Shown here one piece after another: positions 35,888-46,514 of a stretch of 64,000 nucleotides of DNA (the first letter of the stretch is position 1; every line of letters starts with the position of its first letter). The translations under genes were made by a program, and so were the position numbers. Under the pieces are notes generated by a model. The model made no database searches and was not told where the DNA came from. It worked only from the letters and a program-made list of their open reading frames with translations. The stretch spans positions 62,001 to 126,000 of the forward strand of contig WSUB01000084.1 in NCBI GenBank assembly GCA_019633425.1, written 5' to 3'. This stretch comes from Tulasnella sp. 424 (Eukaryota; Basidiomycota; Agaricomycetes; Cantharellales; Tulasnellaceae).

Positions 35888-37270
35888 ATGCGTTCCAACA
35901 GTTCGAAACCCCTATCGGCCGTCTCAAGCCCACAGCCAAACATGAGGTCCAACATCAACAGCCTTCTTCCTCCCGAGCTGTTGGCACTTGCTTTCAGCTT
36001 CGTCATGTTCGATGCGAGGGAAGAGATCTCGTTCGGGTTCCTCGGGAAACCGGATGCGGAGCAGCTGCGGAGGCAGTTCAGCCAAAGCCCGCTGCTGAAC
36101 GCATCGCTCGTGTGCCGAGCGTGGTACAGCGTCATCAGGGACACTGCAAGATTTTGGACGTTTGTTGGAATCGACCTCAAACGGTCAAGTGCAACTGCTA
36201 GTAAAAAGTCAAAACCAGTCCTGTCGCCACGATCGATCACTCAAAGCAAGAAAGCGGAGATCCTACTTGAAAAGAGTGGTCGACTCCCTTTCAGCGTAGC
36301 TATTTGTCCCGATCATATCGAAGACCTAGAAAGCATCAACAAAGCAATTCGTAAACACGTTGAGCGGCTAGAGACACTGTATCTCATTCCGTCGGACGAA
36401 AAGGCCTCCATAAAGTCTGGTCGCTCGAAGCCACCTCAAACTCCCCCAAGTCAAGCCTTCAAGCTATTTTTCCAACCTCTGCCGAACTTGAAACGCCTTT
36501 CAGTTGATAGGTGCCTTGCACATATCATGTACGGCATTGCGGGTCGCCCGCTGACACTTCAGCAGGCGGTAGACGCACCGAGACTTGAAAGCATCTTCTG
36601 TCACACCCACCTCATTACTCCCAAATCTCCCGCCCGACTTGCTTCCCTCTCTCTCGCTAGTGTTCAGCTCGACCATCCCCCACAACCTTCCATGGAGTTC
36701 CCTCATCTCGTCGACCTCCGGATGCAGGATTGTGACCCAGGAGCCATCCTCTCCACCTTTTCAACCCCTTCACTTAAACGCCTAATTGTTTGCAATTGGA
36801 AGAAATACGACGCACCAGCCCAGCTCCCTCGCTATGACAGCCTCCACGAGCTTCAATGGCTTAATATGGGGCAGGACCCGGCGTTCGTCATGCTCTGTCA
36901 GCGTTGCCCCAATCTCAAACGCTATTCCAACTACATCAAAGGCAACGAGGAGGGTGCGGTGCTTCATTCACCACAGTCAGTGCTGGGGGTAGTTGATGAT
37001 GGAATGGCAAGGGGAGTGGACACTTCCTCTATGTGGCCAATGTTGGAGGAGGTTTTGCTCGGTAGAGCTTCGTGCGACGAGGTAGCGATGTTGCTCACCG
37101 CAGTACCATCGATCAAAAGGGTTCGGGTTCTCTATCCAGTCAAACGGGATGACGAAGATGATCATGAACAAGAGATGGAAAAGCTCGCGATGCTCAGGCA
37201 CAAGGTGGATGTGGCCATAAGGCGCGAGCCATGGAAGGATGGCGGAGAGAAGGTGGATCCGGATGGCTAG
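35888..37270 (+). CDS. F-box/LRR-like protein C1, about 460 aa
   Basis: Intact version of the gene broken at 28575-29971. MRSNSSKPLSAVSSPQP, then INSLLPPELLALAFSFVMFD (F-box-like), LLNASLVCRAWYSVIRDTAR and FWTFVGIDLK, then repeats with PLPNLKRLSVDRCL, EFPHLVDLRMQDCD, SLHELQWLNMG, RCPNLKRYSNYIKG, and a terminal IPSIKRV-like unit (VPSIKRVRVLYP) followed by a charged segment and VAIRREPWKDG. No intron. The start is set at 35888 because the frame upstream of this Met differs between the two copies. Probable SCF substrate receptor; target unknown. Confidence 0.85.
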   Translation: MRSNSSKPLSAVSSPQPNMRSNINSLLPPELLALAFSFVMFDAREEISFGFLGKPDAEQLRRQFSQSPLLNASLVCRAWYSVIRDTARFWTFVGIDLKRSSATASKKSKPVLSPRSITQSKKAEILLEKSGRLPFSVAICPDHIEDLESINKAIRKHVERLETLYLIPSDEKASIKSGRSKPPQTPPSQAFKLFFQPLPNLKRLSVDRCLAHIMYGIAGRPLTLQQAVDAPRLESIFCHTHLITPKSPARLASLSLASVQLDHPPQPSMEFPHLVDLRMQDCDPGAILSTFSTPSLKRLIVCNWKKYDAPAQLPRYDSLHELQWLNMGQDPAFVMLCQRCPNLKRYSNYIKGNEEGAVLHSPQSVLGVVDDGMARGVDTSSMWPMLEEVLLGRASCDEVAMLLTAVPSIKRVRVLYPVKRDDEDDHEQEMEKLAMLRHKVDVAIRREPWKDGGEKVDPDG

Positions 37271-37500
37271 CTTCCTACCGAAGCGCCATTAAATATGTTC
37301 GTGTTTAGCATCGCTTGCAAGCCGTTGAGGGAGTTGTTGAAATAACTCTGCATAGTTATTGTTGATATTATGTAGGTACTATCGCCATGCTATACACAAG
37401 CCTATTCTCCGTCCTAGACTTATGCTTGACTTTGTTTGGCCAGCACGAGATGACTCACGATTCCAAACTTTCGCCACCCAATCCAAGGATCTCCAGCAAC

Positions 37501-38811
37501 ATGCAAAACACCTCAGATCAGCTTACAGACTCGGAAACTCCTACAAAAATAAACATTAACCAAATCATTCCACCTGAGCTCTTAGTCTTAATACTTGATT
37601 CTCTCTATACAGAGGCAATTGCCTCGATCCCTCTCGTCCACACTAAATACCCACCACTCGACCACCACCCACTTCTCGTCATGATGCTCGTCTGTAAATC
37701 TTGGCATCAGCTCATAACGAATACGCCAACCTTTTGGACACTCGTATGCATCGGAGCTGGCACTGGACTTCGTGACGTAGACAAGGAGGGGCTAAAGCGT
37801 GCCCTTGGGAGGAGTGGGCAGTTGCCTCTCATGGCCATAATCGCTCCTGAGCGTCTCCCACGTTTTCAAGTGGTTCATGAGGCGTTGCACAGCGATGACT
37901 TCCAACGATTCAGCACCCTCGCCTTCGTTGTGCCGGACAGAATTGCGCCGACGTTGCAAACGACCGGCGAGGATATCCTCCAGCTCCTCCAAAATCCATT
38001 GCCAAGCTTGAAGCGTCTGCATGTGGGCCGGCTTCGCTTTGATCCAAAGAACGGTTACGTCACCCTTCAGATCACAATAGATGCCCCTGAGCTCCGAGAG
38101 CTGTCTTTCGAGCGCCACTTCATCTTTCCGGAATTTCCGTCCCGTTTGACTTCCCTCTCCATTACCTCAGTATCCAACAATTCCCTCGGGGTGCCACTCA
38201 CCCCAGGCTGTCTCGAAATCCCCCTGTTGCTCGACCTCTGCATCTCCGAATGCAACCCTACACCCTTCCTCTTAGCCTTCATAACTCCCTCTCTCCGTAG
38301 GCTAGTGGTTACCTACGACGTTTCGACAATCGATGAACTCCCTCCTCCGCTTCGCGCTTACCCCAACCTTGAGGAATTGCAGTGGAGTGACAGAGGACCC
38401 GACCAAACATTCTCCACCCTCCTCCCTTTATGTCCCAACCTCACCCGTTATTCCAACTACCTGATAGGACGTGAGGATGCCATAAAATTCCAATACATTG
38501 ACACACCCGCGACAATCCTCAGTCTCCTACCGAATGACGGCGAAGCCCGGGCAACCAGCAGCTGGCCAAAGCTCGAAGAAGTCCTCCTGGACGTTGGGAG
38601 GTGCTCGGAGATCACCATCCTGATCGATGCTATACCTTCGATTCAAAGAGTTCGAGTGCTCAAGAGCTTCGCATCTCTCGAATCCCGAATCGGAGAAGAA
38701 GACGAAAAGCTCGAGGAGGAACAGTTGCTCCCTTCACTCAGGCAAAAGGTGGATCTTGCGTTCTGGCTGGATCCATGGGGTTCTTCTCCTGGAGAAAACG
38801 GATGTGGTTGA
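37501..38811 (+). CDS. F-box/LRR-like protein C2, about 436 aa
   Basis: Paralogue of the gene at 30184-31482. MQNTSDQLTDSETPTKI, INQIIPPELLVLILDSLY, MMLVCKSWHQLITNTPTFWT, repeats PLPSLKRLHVGRLRF, FPSRLTSLSITSVS, IPLLLDLCISECNP, YPNLEELQWSDRG, LCPNLTRYSNYL, IPSIQRVRVLKS and a C-terminal AFWLDPWGSSPGENGCG. Intronless and uninterrupted. The open frame extends upstream to 37387, but that part reads a different frame from the paralogue, so Met 37501 is preferred. It completes unit C. Confidence 0.85.
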   Translation: MQNTSDQLTDSETPTKININQIIPPELLVLILDSLYTEAIASIPLVHTKYPPLDHHPLLVMMLVCKSWHQLITNTPTFWTLVCIGAGTGLRDVDKEGLKRALGRSGQLPLMAIIAPERLPRFQVVHEALHSDDFQRFSTLAFVVPDRIAPTLQTTGEDILQLLQNPLPSLKRLHVGRLRFDPKNGYVTLQITIDAPELRELSFERHFIFPEFPSRLTSLSITSVSNNSLGVPLTPGCLEIPLLLDLCISECNPTPFLLAFITPSLRRLVVTYDVSTIDELPPPLRAYPNLEELQWSDRGPDQTFSTLLPLCPNLTRYSNYLIGREDAIKFQYIDTPATILSLLPNDGEARATSSWPKLEEVLLDVGRCSEITILIDAIPSIQRVRVLKSFASLESRIGEEDEKLEEEQLLPSLRQKVDLAFWLDPWGSSPGENGCG

Positions 38812-40283
38812 ACATTTCGGCACGAGGGATATCTGTTCACGCGACGAGAGCTCGAGGTTTGCTGGATGGACTCGGACGTTGGAGACGTCTCAATGAGCAT
38901 CTTATAGACCGGGCCATCGTTTGCTTGTATTTAAATAGGATCACTAATTGAAGGAAATCGATAGGTATTGGGAAATGTTTAACAAATGTAAAACGCCTCT
39001 GTATTTGGCCCGGCGGTGTTGTTGCGGCGATGTGACATAGTTCGAGGTTGTATGCGAGTGGCCCTAACCCGACTCTTTCTGGGGTCACTCGATCACGCCA
39101 TCACCCAGGTCCCAGACTCTCACCGTGCTCGGTCGCATTTAATTGAGAGTTAAATCGCTCTCCCAACGCTTTGCACCAGTACTAAGCTTCCGACGTAGGT
39201 GGTTGTGGTACTGTTAGCTTTGAGATCCGATTTGCACTTTGGCAATAGCGGCGCTTGAGCCGATATCAAAGGCTTAGCGCGGCATTGCTTCAGACCTGGA
39301 GAGTGCCGGACCCGCTGTCCAGCTGGTCAACGCCGATCATCTCCCGCCTTCTATCCGCATCCCGTGCAGGTCCATTTCTAAAATAGCCATGTACTGTTTA
39401 TTTCTGTCCCATTTAGGAGGATACGGCTATGGATTCCCGTAGTTGATTCGTCACGAGAGACGGATTGTGTGCTATTAGTGGAGGAGTCCTCTAACTCCGC
39501 CTTTCATTACCTGCAAAGGAGAAGTTGACGGTGAGTCACGGGAGTTCAGCTAAGGGCTCGAAGTAGTAAACTAGATTTGACAAGGGGCTAACCGCTCGCC
39601 CTACGTCCGACATGAAAGGTCCAGCAACTCCCGAGTGGACGCCCGTCCCTGCGGATGAGGTCATGTATTAGAGTCGTGAATTTGAGGTATCACACACTTG
39701 AATAGACCGGGAACAACTTGTCAGCTTATCAGGGGAAGGCTTCGGAACGAGCCAAGGTCCGACATTGGTCCGATGACCGGGTTGATCAAAGGGGGAGGGG
39801 AGGGTTGGACCGTGAAGTACTAGTTGCGAGCTCGCAGTGTGCTTCGGAGAACTCCGGAAGTGGGTTTTAACGATATTGGAAAGGGTCATGCCGCTTCCCA
39901 GAAATGCTGTGCCAGAGCTTCGGCCTGTTCCGTAAGAAAACTTAGCATTGGAACGACAAATCACGAGTCCCAAATGATTCACGCACGAGATAGGTCTCGT
40001 GCGCGTAAGCGTCCGATTTATTTTTGTTTGGGTTGTGGGGGAATCACTAAAGTGCTTGAGAGAATCAAAATTTATTACACGCGAGCAGACGGCCGAAGGA
40101 CGTCAAGTTGCGCGGGGGAACAGTACCCCAGATACCCCGCTGACAACCAGTAGCCACTAGAAAAAGTGGGATGGAGAAATCGGTTGGTCGTGGTCAAGAG
40201 TGGAGATTAAATCTCCGAATCGAAGTTCAGGTCCATAATCTGTTCGAAATTTCAGGAATAATCGGTTCGGGAGTGTGACACCA
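38812..40283. other. Unique intergenic DNA between the F-box and membrane-protein clusters
   Basis: 38812-38990 is the 3' flank of F-box C2, shared with B2. About 39266-39390 holds a diverged third copy of the unit-B/C left edge ('gatcatctcccgccttctatccgc'). From 39400 to 40283 I see no gene, RNA or repeat. Confidence 0.4.
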
Positions 40284-41241
40284 TCAAAATGATAACGTGT
40301 CGGGTGAATGAGAAAACGGCTTGCAATCGTCCTCCAGCTCCATCCTTCTTCGAGTCCGCATTATCAGTTGTCCCACCTCGACCAGGTTATCCACAATCCT
40401 GCTTACCTCTTCCCGGACCTTCCAACTCCCCTCGGCTTTCCCGTTCTCCTTATCCTCGAATCCCATCCAAGTCTCTCCGCTTCCGTTCTCACATCCCGAA
40501 TTTCCCTGCCAATCGTGCTCTCCTTCTCCATCGTCTCCCAAGATTGTCATGCGTTGTTACGCAGCTTGAGCTTTCGTTGAGCGGCGAGCGAGTACGTATA
40601 GGCTGAGGCGAGTATGGACGCGGTCGAGGTAGAATGCGACTGGGAGAAAGGCGATTGCGAAGCGGAAGAGTAAAGGTGGAAGTGGAGGATGAGGGGGAGG
40701 AGGAAGAGGAATGTGTGGCGGAGGTACCAGATCTTGCCATATAACTGGTAGGAAGGTACGTCGAGTATTAGTCTGAGGAGGGAAAACATAAGAGAGAAAG
40801 AACGTCACCTCGCCATCTCGCAATTCAAGCCGTTCCTTGGAATCCTCACTTTCATCACGGCCAACCCCCATCTCCTCCACCTCTTTTTCCCACTTCCAGC
40901 AATAGGAATGATAGTGATAAAGCCCACCCAGACAGATTTCTTGCAACGAAGCCTTGGCTAGATGGACGAGTAAGTAATCGTACAAGGTCCGGCGATGGGT
41001 GTAAGTGACGATGATTTCATGACCGAACCTAATATAGTAGTTCGGGTGTCGAAAAGTTGGAGCGCCATCCCACGTAGCGTGTGAATGCGAGCTATTCAGT
41101 GTGAGGAGAGTGCTGTATTTGATGGTTGTTATTTCATAGAGGGATTCGGTTGATGTTCTTGGCAAGCTGCGCTCGACCTCGAAAGCTTTGAAACATAATT
41201 AGGCCAATGATTGCCAGTGCCGGTATAAGTAGCAATGACAT
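40284..41241 (-). pseudogene. Membrane protein family X, copy 1, decayed
   Basis: Relative of the intact gene at 49092-50370. Retained parts: MSLLLIPALAIIGLIMFQ at 41241, the block YYIRFGHEIIVTYTHRRTLY, the exon end EMGVGRDESEDSKERLELRD and KIWYLRHTFLFLLPLILHFH. Lesions: most of exon 1 is missing (the frame stops after NRIPL), the donor after the second exon reads GCGAGG, the WTVATVEVRIP-like stretch is lost, and the C-terminal coiled region is out of frame with a stop after TKAQAA. It marks the left end of the first 4.4-kb unit. Confidence 0.65.
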
Positions 41242-41886
41242 TGGACAGAAACCGGTAGAAATGGATACAATAGCCCCGATGAAGGGAGGGGGGGGACAGA
41301 GTACAGTGCAAAGGAGGTTGAAGGTGGTGGTGCTGGAGCTCTGTCGACAACCAACACGCGGGCGGTGACAAAGAGGAACCTGAGGCCAAGGATTCGTCAG
41401 GGGTCTCCAAGATGACGCCACAGGTCAGGACTGGGCAAGATACTGTATCCCCAGAGGGGGGCCCCTAATTGGAAACCCCTCCCGATCGGAAGTGGCGTTC
41501 CCTTGAGCGACGAGCGGTTCTAGTCGTGGCGGCCCTTCAATACGATGATGCGGAGCTCTCTTCGCCACCAAGGTCCAGAACGGTGGCACTACCGTCTGAG
41601 GCGTCGCCGTCGTCAGATACTGCTAAAGGACGGGCTGGAATAAACAATTGGGACTCGAGGTGAGCGGTCCGGATCACTTCTGTAGGCGGACGATGGTACA
41701 CTCGACACGAACGGCACGCAATAGTTTCCTTGGCACAACATATATTGAACAAAAAAACAATTGAAACACCACACGTAAAGCTAGCTAAAGTCTCTTGCAT
41801 TGCGCCGAAAGATTGCACTTCACAACTTGGGCTACATTTCAGCCCAAAATACGGAATCCAAAAAACGATGAACCCACCTGGTCGGC
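41242..41886. repeat. Spacer between family X copy 1 and pheromone-like gene 1
   Basis: No gene recognised; repeated at about 45626-46258 with a few percent differences and small indels. It includes a run of six or more G/C near 41283 that varies in length between the units. Confidence 0.4.
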
Positions 41887-42145
41887 CTACATCACGACGC
41901 AGAGAACAGGCGTGCCCCTTCCCGAGCCATCGTAGTCGACGATGGAGGGTGTGTCGGCTTGTGGGTAGAAGATAGTCCTTTCTATGAGTGACCTGTACAA
42001 GAGCCGAAACGCTAGGGGACTGTGACAACTTACTGTTTCCCTCCGAGTCCTTGCGGATATCATTGTCACCGCTATGGGAGATCGGGACGTACACATCCTG
42101 AGAGAGAGTAAGTGCTTTCAAGACGAAGAGGAATGCGTCTAACAT
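41887..42145 (-). CDS. Putative CaaX lipopeptide pheromone precursor 1 (68 aa)
   Basis: Small two-exon gene: 42145-42034 and 41981-41887, with a 52-nt GT-AG intron, 207 nt in frame. It begins MLDAFLFVLKALTL, similar to the M-D-x-F openings of mushroom pheromone precursors, has an acidic/polar middle, and ends VDYDGSGRGTPVLCVVM followed by a stop. The last four residues are a CaaX farnesylation box. Basidiomycete mating pheromones are 50-80-aa precursors with exactly this layout, cut at an acidic-plus-aromatic or basic pair and farnesylated at the Cys. An alternative acceptor 24 nt further on also keeps the frame (60 aa). The next gene in each direction is a repeat copy; no pheromone receptor is visible nearby. 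A chance CaaX cannot be excluded, but the paralogue at 46259 keeps CVVM. Confidence 0.5.
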
Positions 42146-44692
42146 GTAAGGATTTATGTGGGAGAGGATTGAGTGTTACTGTAAGAGCTGGGAGCTGAGG
42201 GGATTGAGCGGACAAGTGAATTGTATCTCTTTCGATATCCGATTCATAGTCCACATATGCGGTGCTTTCGGGATGATCCGATACTTTGATACTATGATTT
42301 CATCTCAGATAGGATAGGCAGCAGGAGCCTGCTGAGGGTAGGCGTGAAGAACTCACCGAGAATCCCGTTGTAGGGAGTGAGGGACCAGATCCGAATGTTT
42401 GGTAGGAATAGATATGTAACAAAATAGATCTATGGACAGTTGGGGGAGATTATTATGGGGTCACACCTCGAGGGGAATCAACAATCCCCCGGGGACCAGA
42501 ATTTGTCAATCACCAGATCCAGAGCCCCGTCACTTACAGGGACAGCGATACGCCCTCATCATTAAACCTCCATGTTTCTCGGACGGTGTACGCTTGTTTT
42601 CGGGGGTTGTCTGGCTTCCATCAGAAACAGGGCCCTGACCCCGGTTGGACACGAATTGGCTGTCAATGCCTGGTCTTACCGAATCAGTACGATTCCTCTG
42701 CATGCTCGTCCTAACGTTCGTCCATCTAAGCCCCTCATTTGATGACGACAATTTCATAACCATAAAGAATGGCCTACGATGGGATTTGAGGCTCTAGTCT
42801 CTGTGGCAAGGAATAACGTGATGGGACTGTTTGCTGTTATTATAGTTCGTTCTTGTCCGCCCTGCAGAGATCGTAGGAAGTTACACAAGCCGTTCCAAAG
42901 GAAGCTTGCGGATAACAGCTATCTATCTCTCACGCACATATTACGCAGCTTTTTCTTCGGTGCAGCCTCCGGTTGTTTCGGCTTTCCGCACCAAACACCA
43001 AACTCCCCCTGACCGCTCCATTGTTATAAGTCATAATCTGTGGAGAAACCCCATCGAAAGGTTATGGAACTCGTAGAATTAAACTATCCACGGTAGTCTA
43101 ATGATTTACAATAAAGTAACTGCAGGTCGCCAAAGAAAATGGCGCTGTGCAAGAAAACACTCGTTCGGAAAGGTGGCTCCTCGACTCTGCAAACGTTGTG
43201 TCCAGCTAAAAAGGGCTCAGTCAATAACATCTATTTCATGTCTAAGTAGTCCCAGGAGGGCGGACGAATAGCTTTCGACAGGAACCAAGTAATGCGATGA
43301 ACTAGATACGTACGTACATGCACCCTCGTTTTGATGTTTGCCCGCTCAAACAAGCCTCATAAAAGCCCCGTACGGGTTGGTGAATCACGTAAAGGCTTGA
43401 AATGGTGCTCGTGAGCTGGCCTGGACAGTGGATGCGCTGCGAGATCAAGACTCGGAGTTTAGGTGCGATTTCCTTTAGTGAGCAGGCAGTGCCCGCCCGA
43501 CGGTTTTAGGGGATCCGGAGATATGCGAGCTAGTTCGAATGATCATATGACCAGTCAGTCCCTCAGACCATATGGGAACAGTTAACGGCCAATGTCGCGG
43601 CACCTTTGCGCGTCTCGTTGCGTCGCAAGCTTCTCATGAGCTGTTGTAACCTTGACCATCCCTCGTGTACCGCAGAGATTTTCATCGTCGTATCTGATGG
43701 TAAAGACGTATTCAAATCACACTTCCGTCAGGGGTACGAAGAAGGAGCGGCAATAGCGGGAGCTGCGCCCACCGTTTTTCCAATATTCGGCTGCCGATGT
43801 AGTGAAAGGTATGATGTATGTCGCGACCGTGGAACATTTTGCTCATACACAACGAGCGAGTTGAGAAGATCTCGCCGGACCTCAGCTAACAGGGAAACGG
43901 CTTAGTCGAGGGCAATCCTTGGCATGTGTACTGTCCAATGATTCTGCCTGCACCGGCAATCTCGGAGGACCCCCTGGCCGACGGATACTCCCCTACGGCA
44001 ATCCCGGCAGCGGATTGGGACCAGGGACGGAGTCGAGGCAGTGAGCTCCCGTGGATTAATTGCACCCTGCCGCGCCCAGCTTATGCGAGGTTCTGTGATG
44101 TGGAACGGGCAAGCATCGAAGGACTGCCATCTCGGGCGTTATAGATGATGGACCAACTGGGTCGAACCACCACAGTGCTAGATCGAAAATGACTTCTAAA
44201 ATCCAGTTATAGATCTTGGACAATATTTAATTTTGAAATGTGCCTTGAAAATGTTAATTAACATGCACCCAATGAAAAATCAGTCGGCCATGAACACGAC
44301 CGGTCAAAAGCCGCGCTGGGCATGTCGTTCTCGAGTCTCCTATGAAAATCTCCAAGCCTCTATTCGGACGGTCAAGCTCGGACGATGCTGAAAATGTTTA
44401 AGTGCATGCTGTCGGATATTTGGGCCACGAAACCCATAGATCGAAAGGATGCGCGTTCCACATGCCCAACTTGTGCCCATAGGCCAGGACAGCTTCGAAG
44501 CCCCTGTTCTAACGCTTAGAGCTCAGACAATTCATGCTGCAGGCGCGAATATACGACAAACTGATCACAATTTATCACAGGACTATTTGGCGAGAATCAA
44601 CGACCCTCGTCAACGGAATCTCCGTTATCAGTCGGCGGCGATGGCGGCGGTGGAGGTCGCTGACCCATTACGGCTTTGAGACCTTTCAACAC
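42146..44692. repeat. Rest of 4.4-kb unit 1
   Basis: No gene could be supported; repeated at about 46515-49091 with roughly 90 percent or better identity by eye. Several short frames (for example at 42779-43012 and 43606-43905, plus strand) are shared, but they shift relative to each other through indels, as expected for non-coding DNA. The last part (about 44530-44690) joins the second unit. Confidence 0.45.
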
Positions 44693-45625
44693 CTATTCGG
44701 AAATCCGCTTTGTCAGTTCGTCGAAGCGAGTATACACCAAGGTGAGTCCCACCTCGACCATGTTATCCACAATGTGGCTCGCCTCTTCTCGGACCTTCCA
44801 CTTCCTCTCCGCCTTCCCATTCGCCTTTTCCTCGAATCCCATCCCAAGTCTCTCCGCTTCCGTTTTAACATCTCGGCTTTCCCTACCCAGTGTACTCTCC
44901 TTCTCCATCGTCTCCCAATATTGCCCTGCGTTGTTGCGCAGCTCGGGGTTTCGTTGAGCGGCGGAGTGCACGAGCGAGTAGAGGCTGAGTCGGGCGTGGA
45001 TGCGTTCCAGATGGATCGCGACTGGGTGAAGGAGGGTGAAAGGTGATTGAGAAGCGGAAGAGTACGGCAGGAAGTGGAGAATGAGAGGGAGGAGGAAGAG
45101 GAATGTGTGGCGGAGGTACCAGATCTTGTCGTGTAACTGGTAGAGAAGTACATCGAGTATTAGTCTGAGGGGGAAAACAGAGAGAAACGTCTCCTCACCA
45201 TCTCGGCGTTCAAGCCGTTCCTTGGAATCCTCACTTTCACCACGGCCAACCCCCATCTCCTCCGCCTCGTTTTCCCACTTCGAGCAACAGGAACGATGGT
45301 GATAAACCCCACCCAGACAGATTTAGTGCACAAAGTCTTGGCCAGATAGACGAGCAAGTAATCGTACAAGGTGCGGCGATGAGTGTAAGTGACGATGGTT
45401 TCATGACCGAACCTAATATAGTAGTTCGGGTGTCGAAAAGTTGGAGCGCCATCCCACGTAGCGTGTGAATGCGAGCTATTCAGTGTGAGGAGAGTGCTGT
45501 ATTTGATTGTTGTTATTTCATAAAAGGGATTCGGTTGATGTTCTTGTCAGCTGCCCTCGACCTCGAAAGCTTTGAAACATAATTGGGCCAATGATTACCA
45601 GTGCCGTTATAAGTAGCAATGTCAT
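44693..45625 (-). pseudogene. Membrane protein family X, copy 2, decayed
   Basis: The C-terminal exon is fully preserved: LHDKIWYLRHTFLFLLPL, then a long charged segment with YWETMEKESTLGRESRDV and EEASHIVDNMVEVGLTLVYT, stop at 44693. The middle exon keeps RFGHETIVTYTHRRTLYDYLL but lacks about 15 codons before KVRIPRNGLNAEM. Exon 1 stops after MTLLLITALVIIGPIMFQ and about 17 further residues, with the rest of the exon deleted. Probably not functional, though the 3' half would still encode a membrane segment plus coiled region. Confidence 0.65.
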
Positions 45626-46258
45626 TGGAGAGAAACCGGTAGAAATGGATACAATAGCCCCGATGAAGGGGGGGGGGGAACAGAGTACAGTGCAAAGGAG
45701 ATTGAAGGTGGTGGTGCTGGAGCTCCGTCGACAACCAACACGTGGGCGGGGACAAAGAGGACCCTGAGGCCAAGGATTCGTCCGGGGTCTCCAAGATGAC
45801 GCCACAGGTCAGGACTGGGCAAGGTACTGTATCCCCAGAGGGGGGTCCCTAATAGGAAACCCCTCCCGATCGGAAGTTACGTTCCCCTGACCGACTGTCG
45901 TCGCCGCCCTTCAATACGATGATGCGGAACTCTCTTCCCCAGCAAGGTCCAGAACGGTGGCACCACCGTCTGAGGCGTCGCCGTCGTCAGATATTGCTAT
46001 AGGACGGGCCAAAATAAACAATCGGGGCTCGAGGTGAGCGGTTGGGATCACATCTGTAGGCGGACGACGGTCCACTCGACACGAACGGCACGCAATAGTT
46101 TCCTTGGCACAACATATATTGAACAAAAACAGAATTGAAACACCACACGTAAAGCTAGCTAAAGTCTCTTGCATTGCGCCGAAATTTGCACCTCACAACT
46201 TGGGCTACATTTCAGCCCAAAATACGGAATCAAAAAACGACGAACCCACCTGGTCGGC
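45626..46258. repeat. Spacer between family X copy 2 and pheromone-like gene 2
   Basis: Copy of 41242-41886. No gene recognised. Confidence 0.4.
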
Positions 46259-46514
46259 CTACATCACGACGCACACCCAAGTCTGGCCTCCCGGGCCATC
46301 GTAGTCGACGATGGAGGGCATCTCGGCTTGCGGTTAGAAGAGAGTCCCTTCTATGAGTGACCTGTGCAACAGCCGAAACGCTAGTGGACTGTGGCAACTT
46401 ACTGTTTCCCTCCGAGTCCTTGCGGATATCGTTGTCACCGCTATGGGAGATCGGGACGTCCACATCCTGAGGGAGAGTAAGTGCTCTCAAGACGAAGAGG
46501 AATGCGTCTAACAT
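46259..46514 (-). CDS. Putative CaaX lipopeptide pheromone precursor 2 (59 aa)
   Basis: Paralogue of 41887-42145. Exon 1 (46514-46403) encodes MLDAFLFVLRALTLPQ and so on. The 3' end encodes MPSIVDYDGPGGQTWVCVVM and a stop, again with a CVVM box. The 52-nt intron that works in copy 1 would here run into TAA (TTCTAA where copy 1 has TTCTAC). An acceptor 24 nt further downstream (CGCAAG) gives a 76-nt intron and an in-frame 59-aa product, so either this is the true splice site in both genes or copy 2 is broken. The core PGGQTWV differs from SGRGTPVL of copy 1, while the leader and the flanking DNA are nearly identical. A TATAAA lies 98-103 bp upstream of the start. Confidence 0.5.

Larger units (their letters stand above)
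24830..38990. repeat. Two direct repeats carrying FAD and F-box genes
   Basis: Unit B is about 24830-31620 and unit C about 32143-38990. The order is the same: edge block, RPT6 5' fragment, GCGAAA segment, FAD gene (-), F-box gene 1 (+), F-box gene 2 (+). FAD copy A at 22230-24407 is the related member next to the intact RPT6 but lacks the F-box pair. Confidence 0.8.

Noticed and set aside
42779..43012. Plus-strand open frame repeated at 47172-47399 (starts MGLFAVIIVRS after the first Met)
   Set aside because: Shared only because the units are recent duplicates; flanking indels shift the neighbouring frames, and no domain or splice structure supports a gene.
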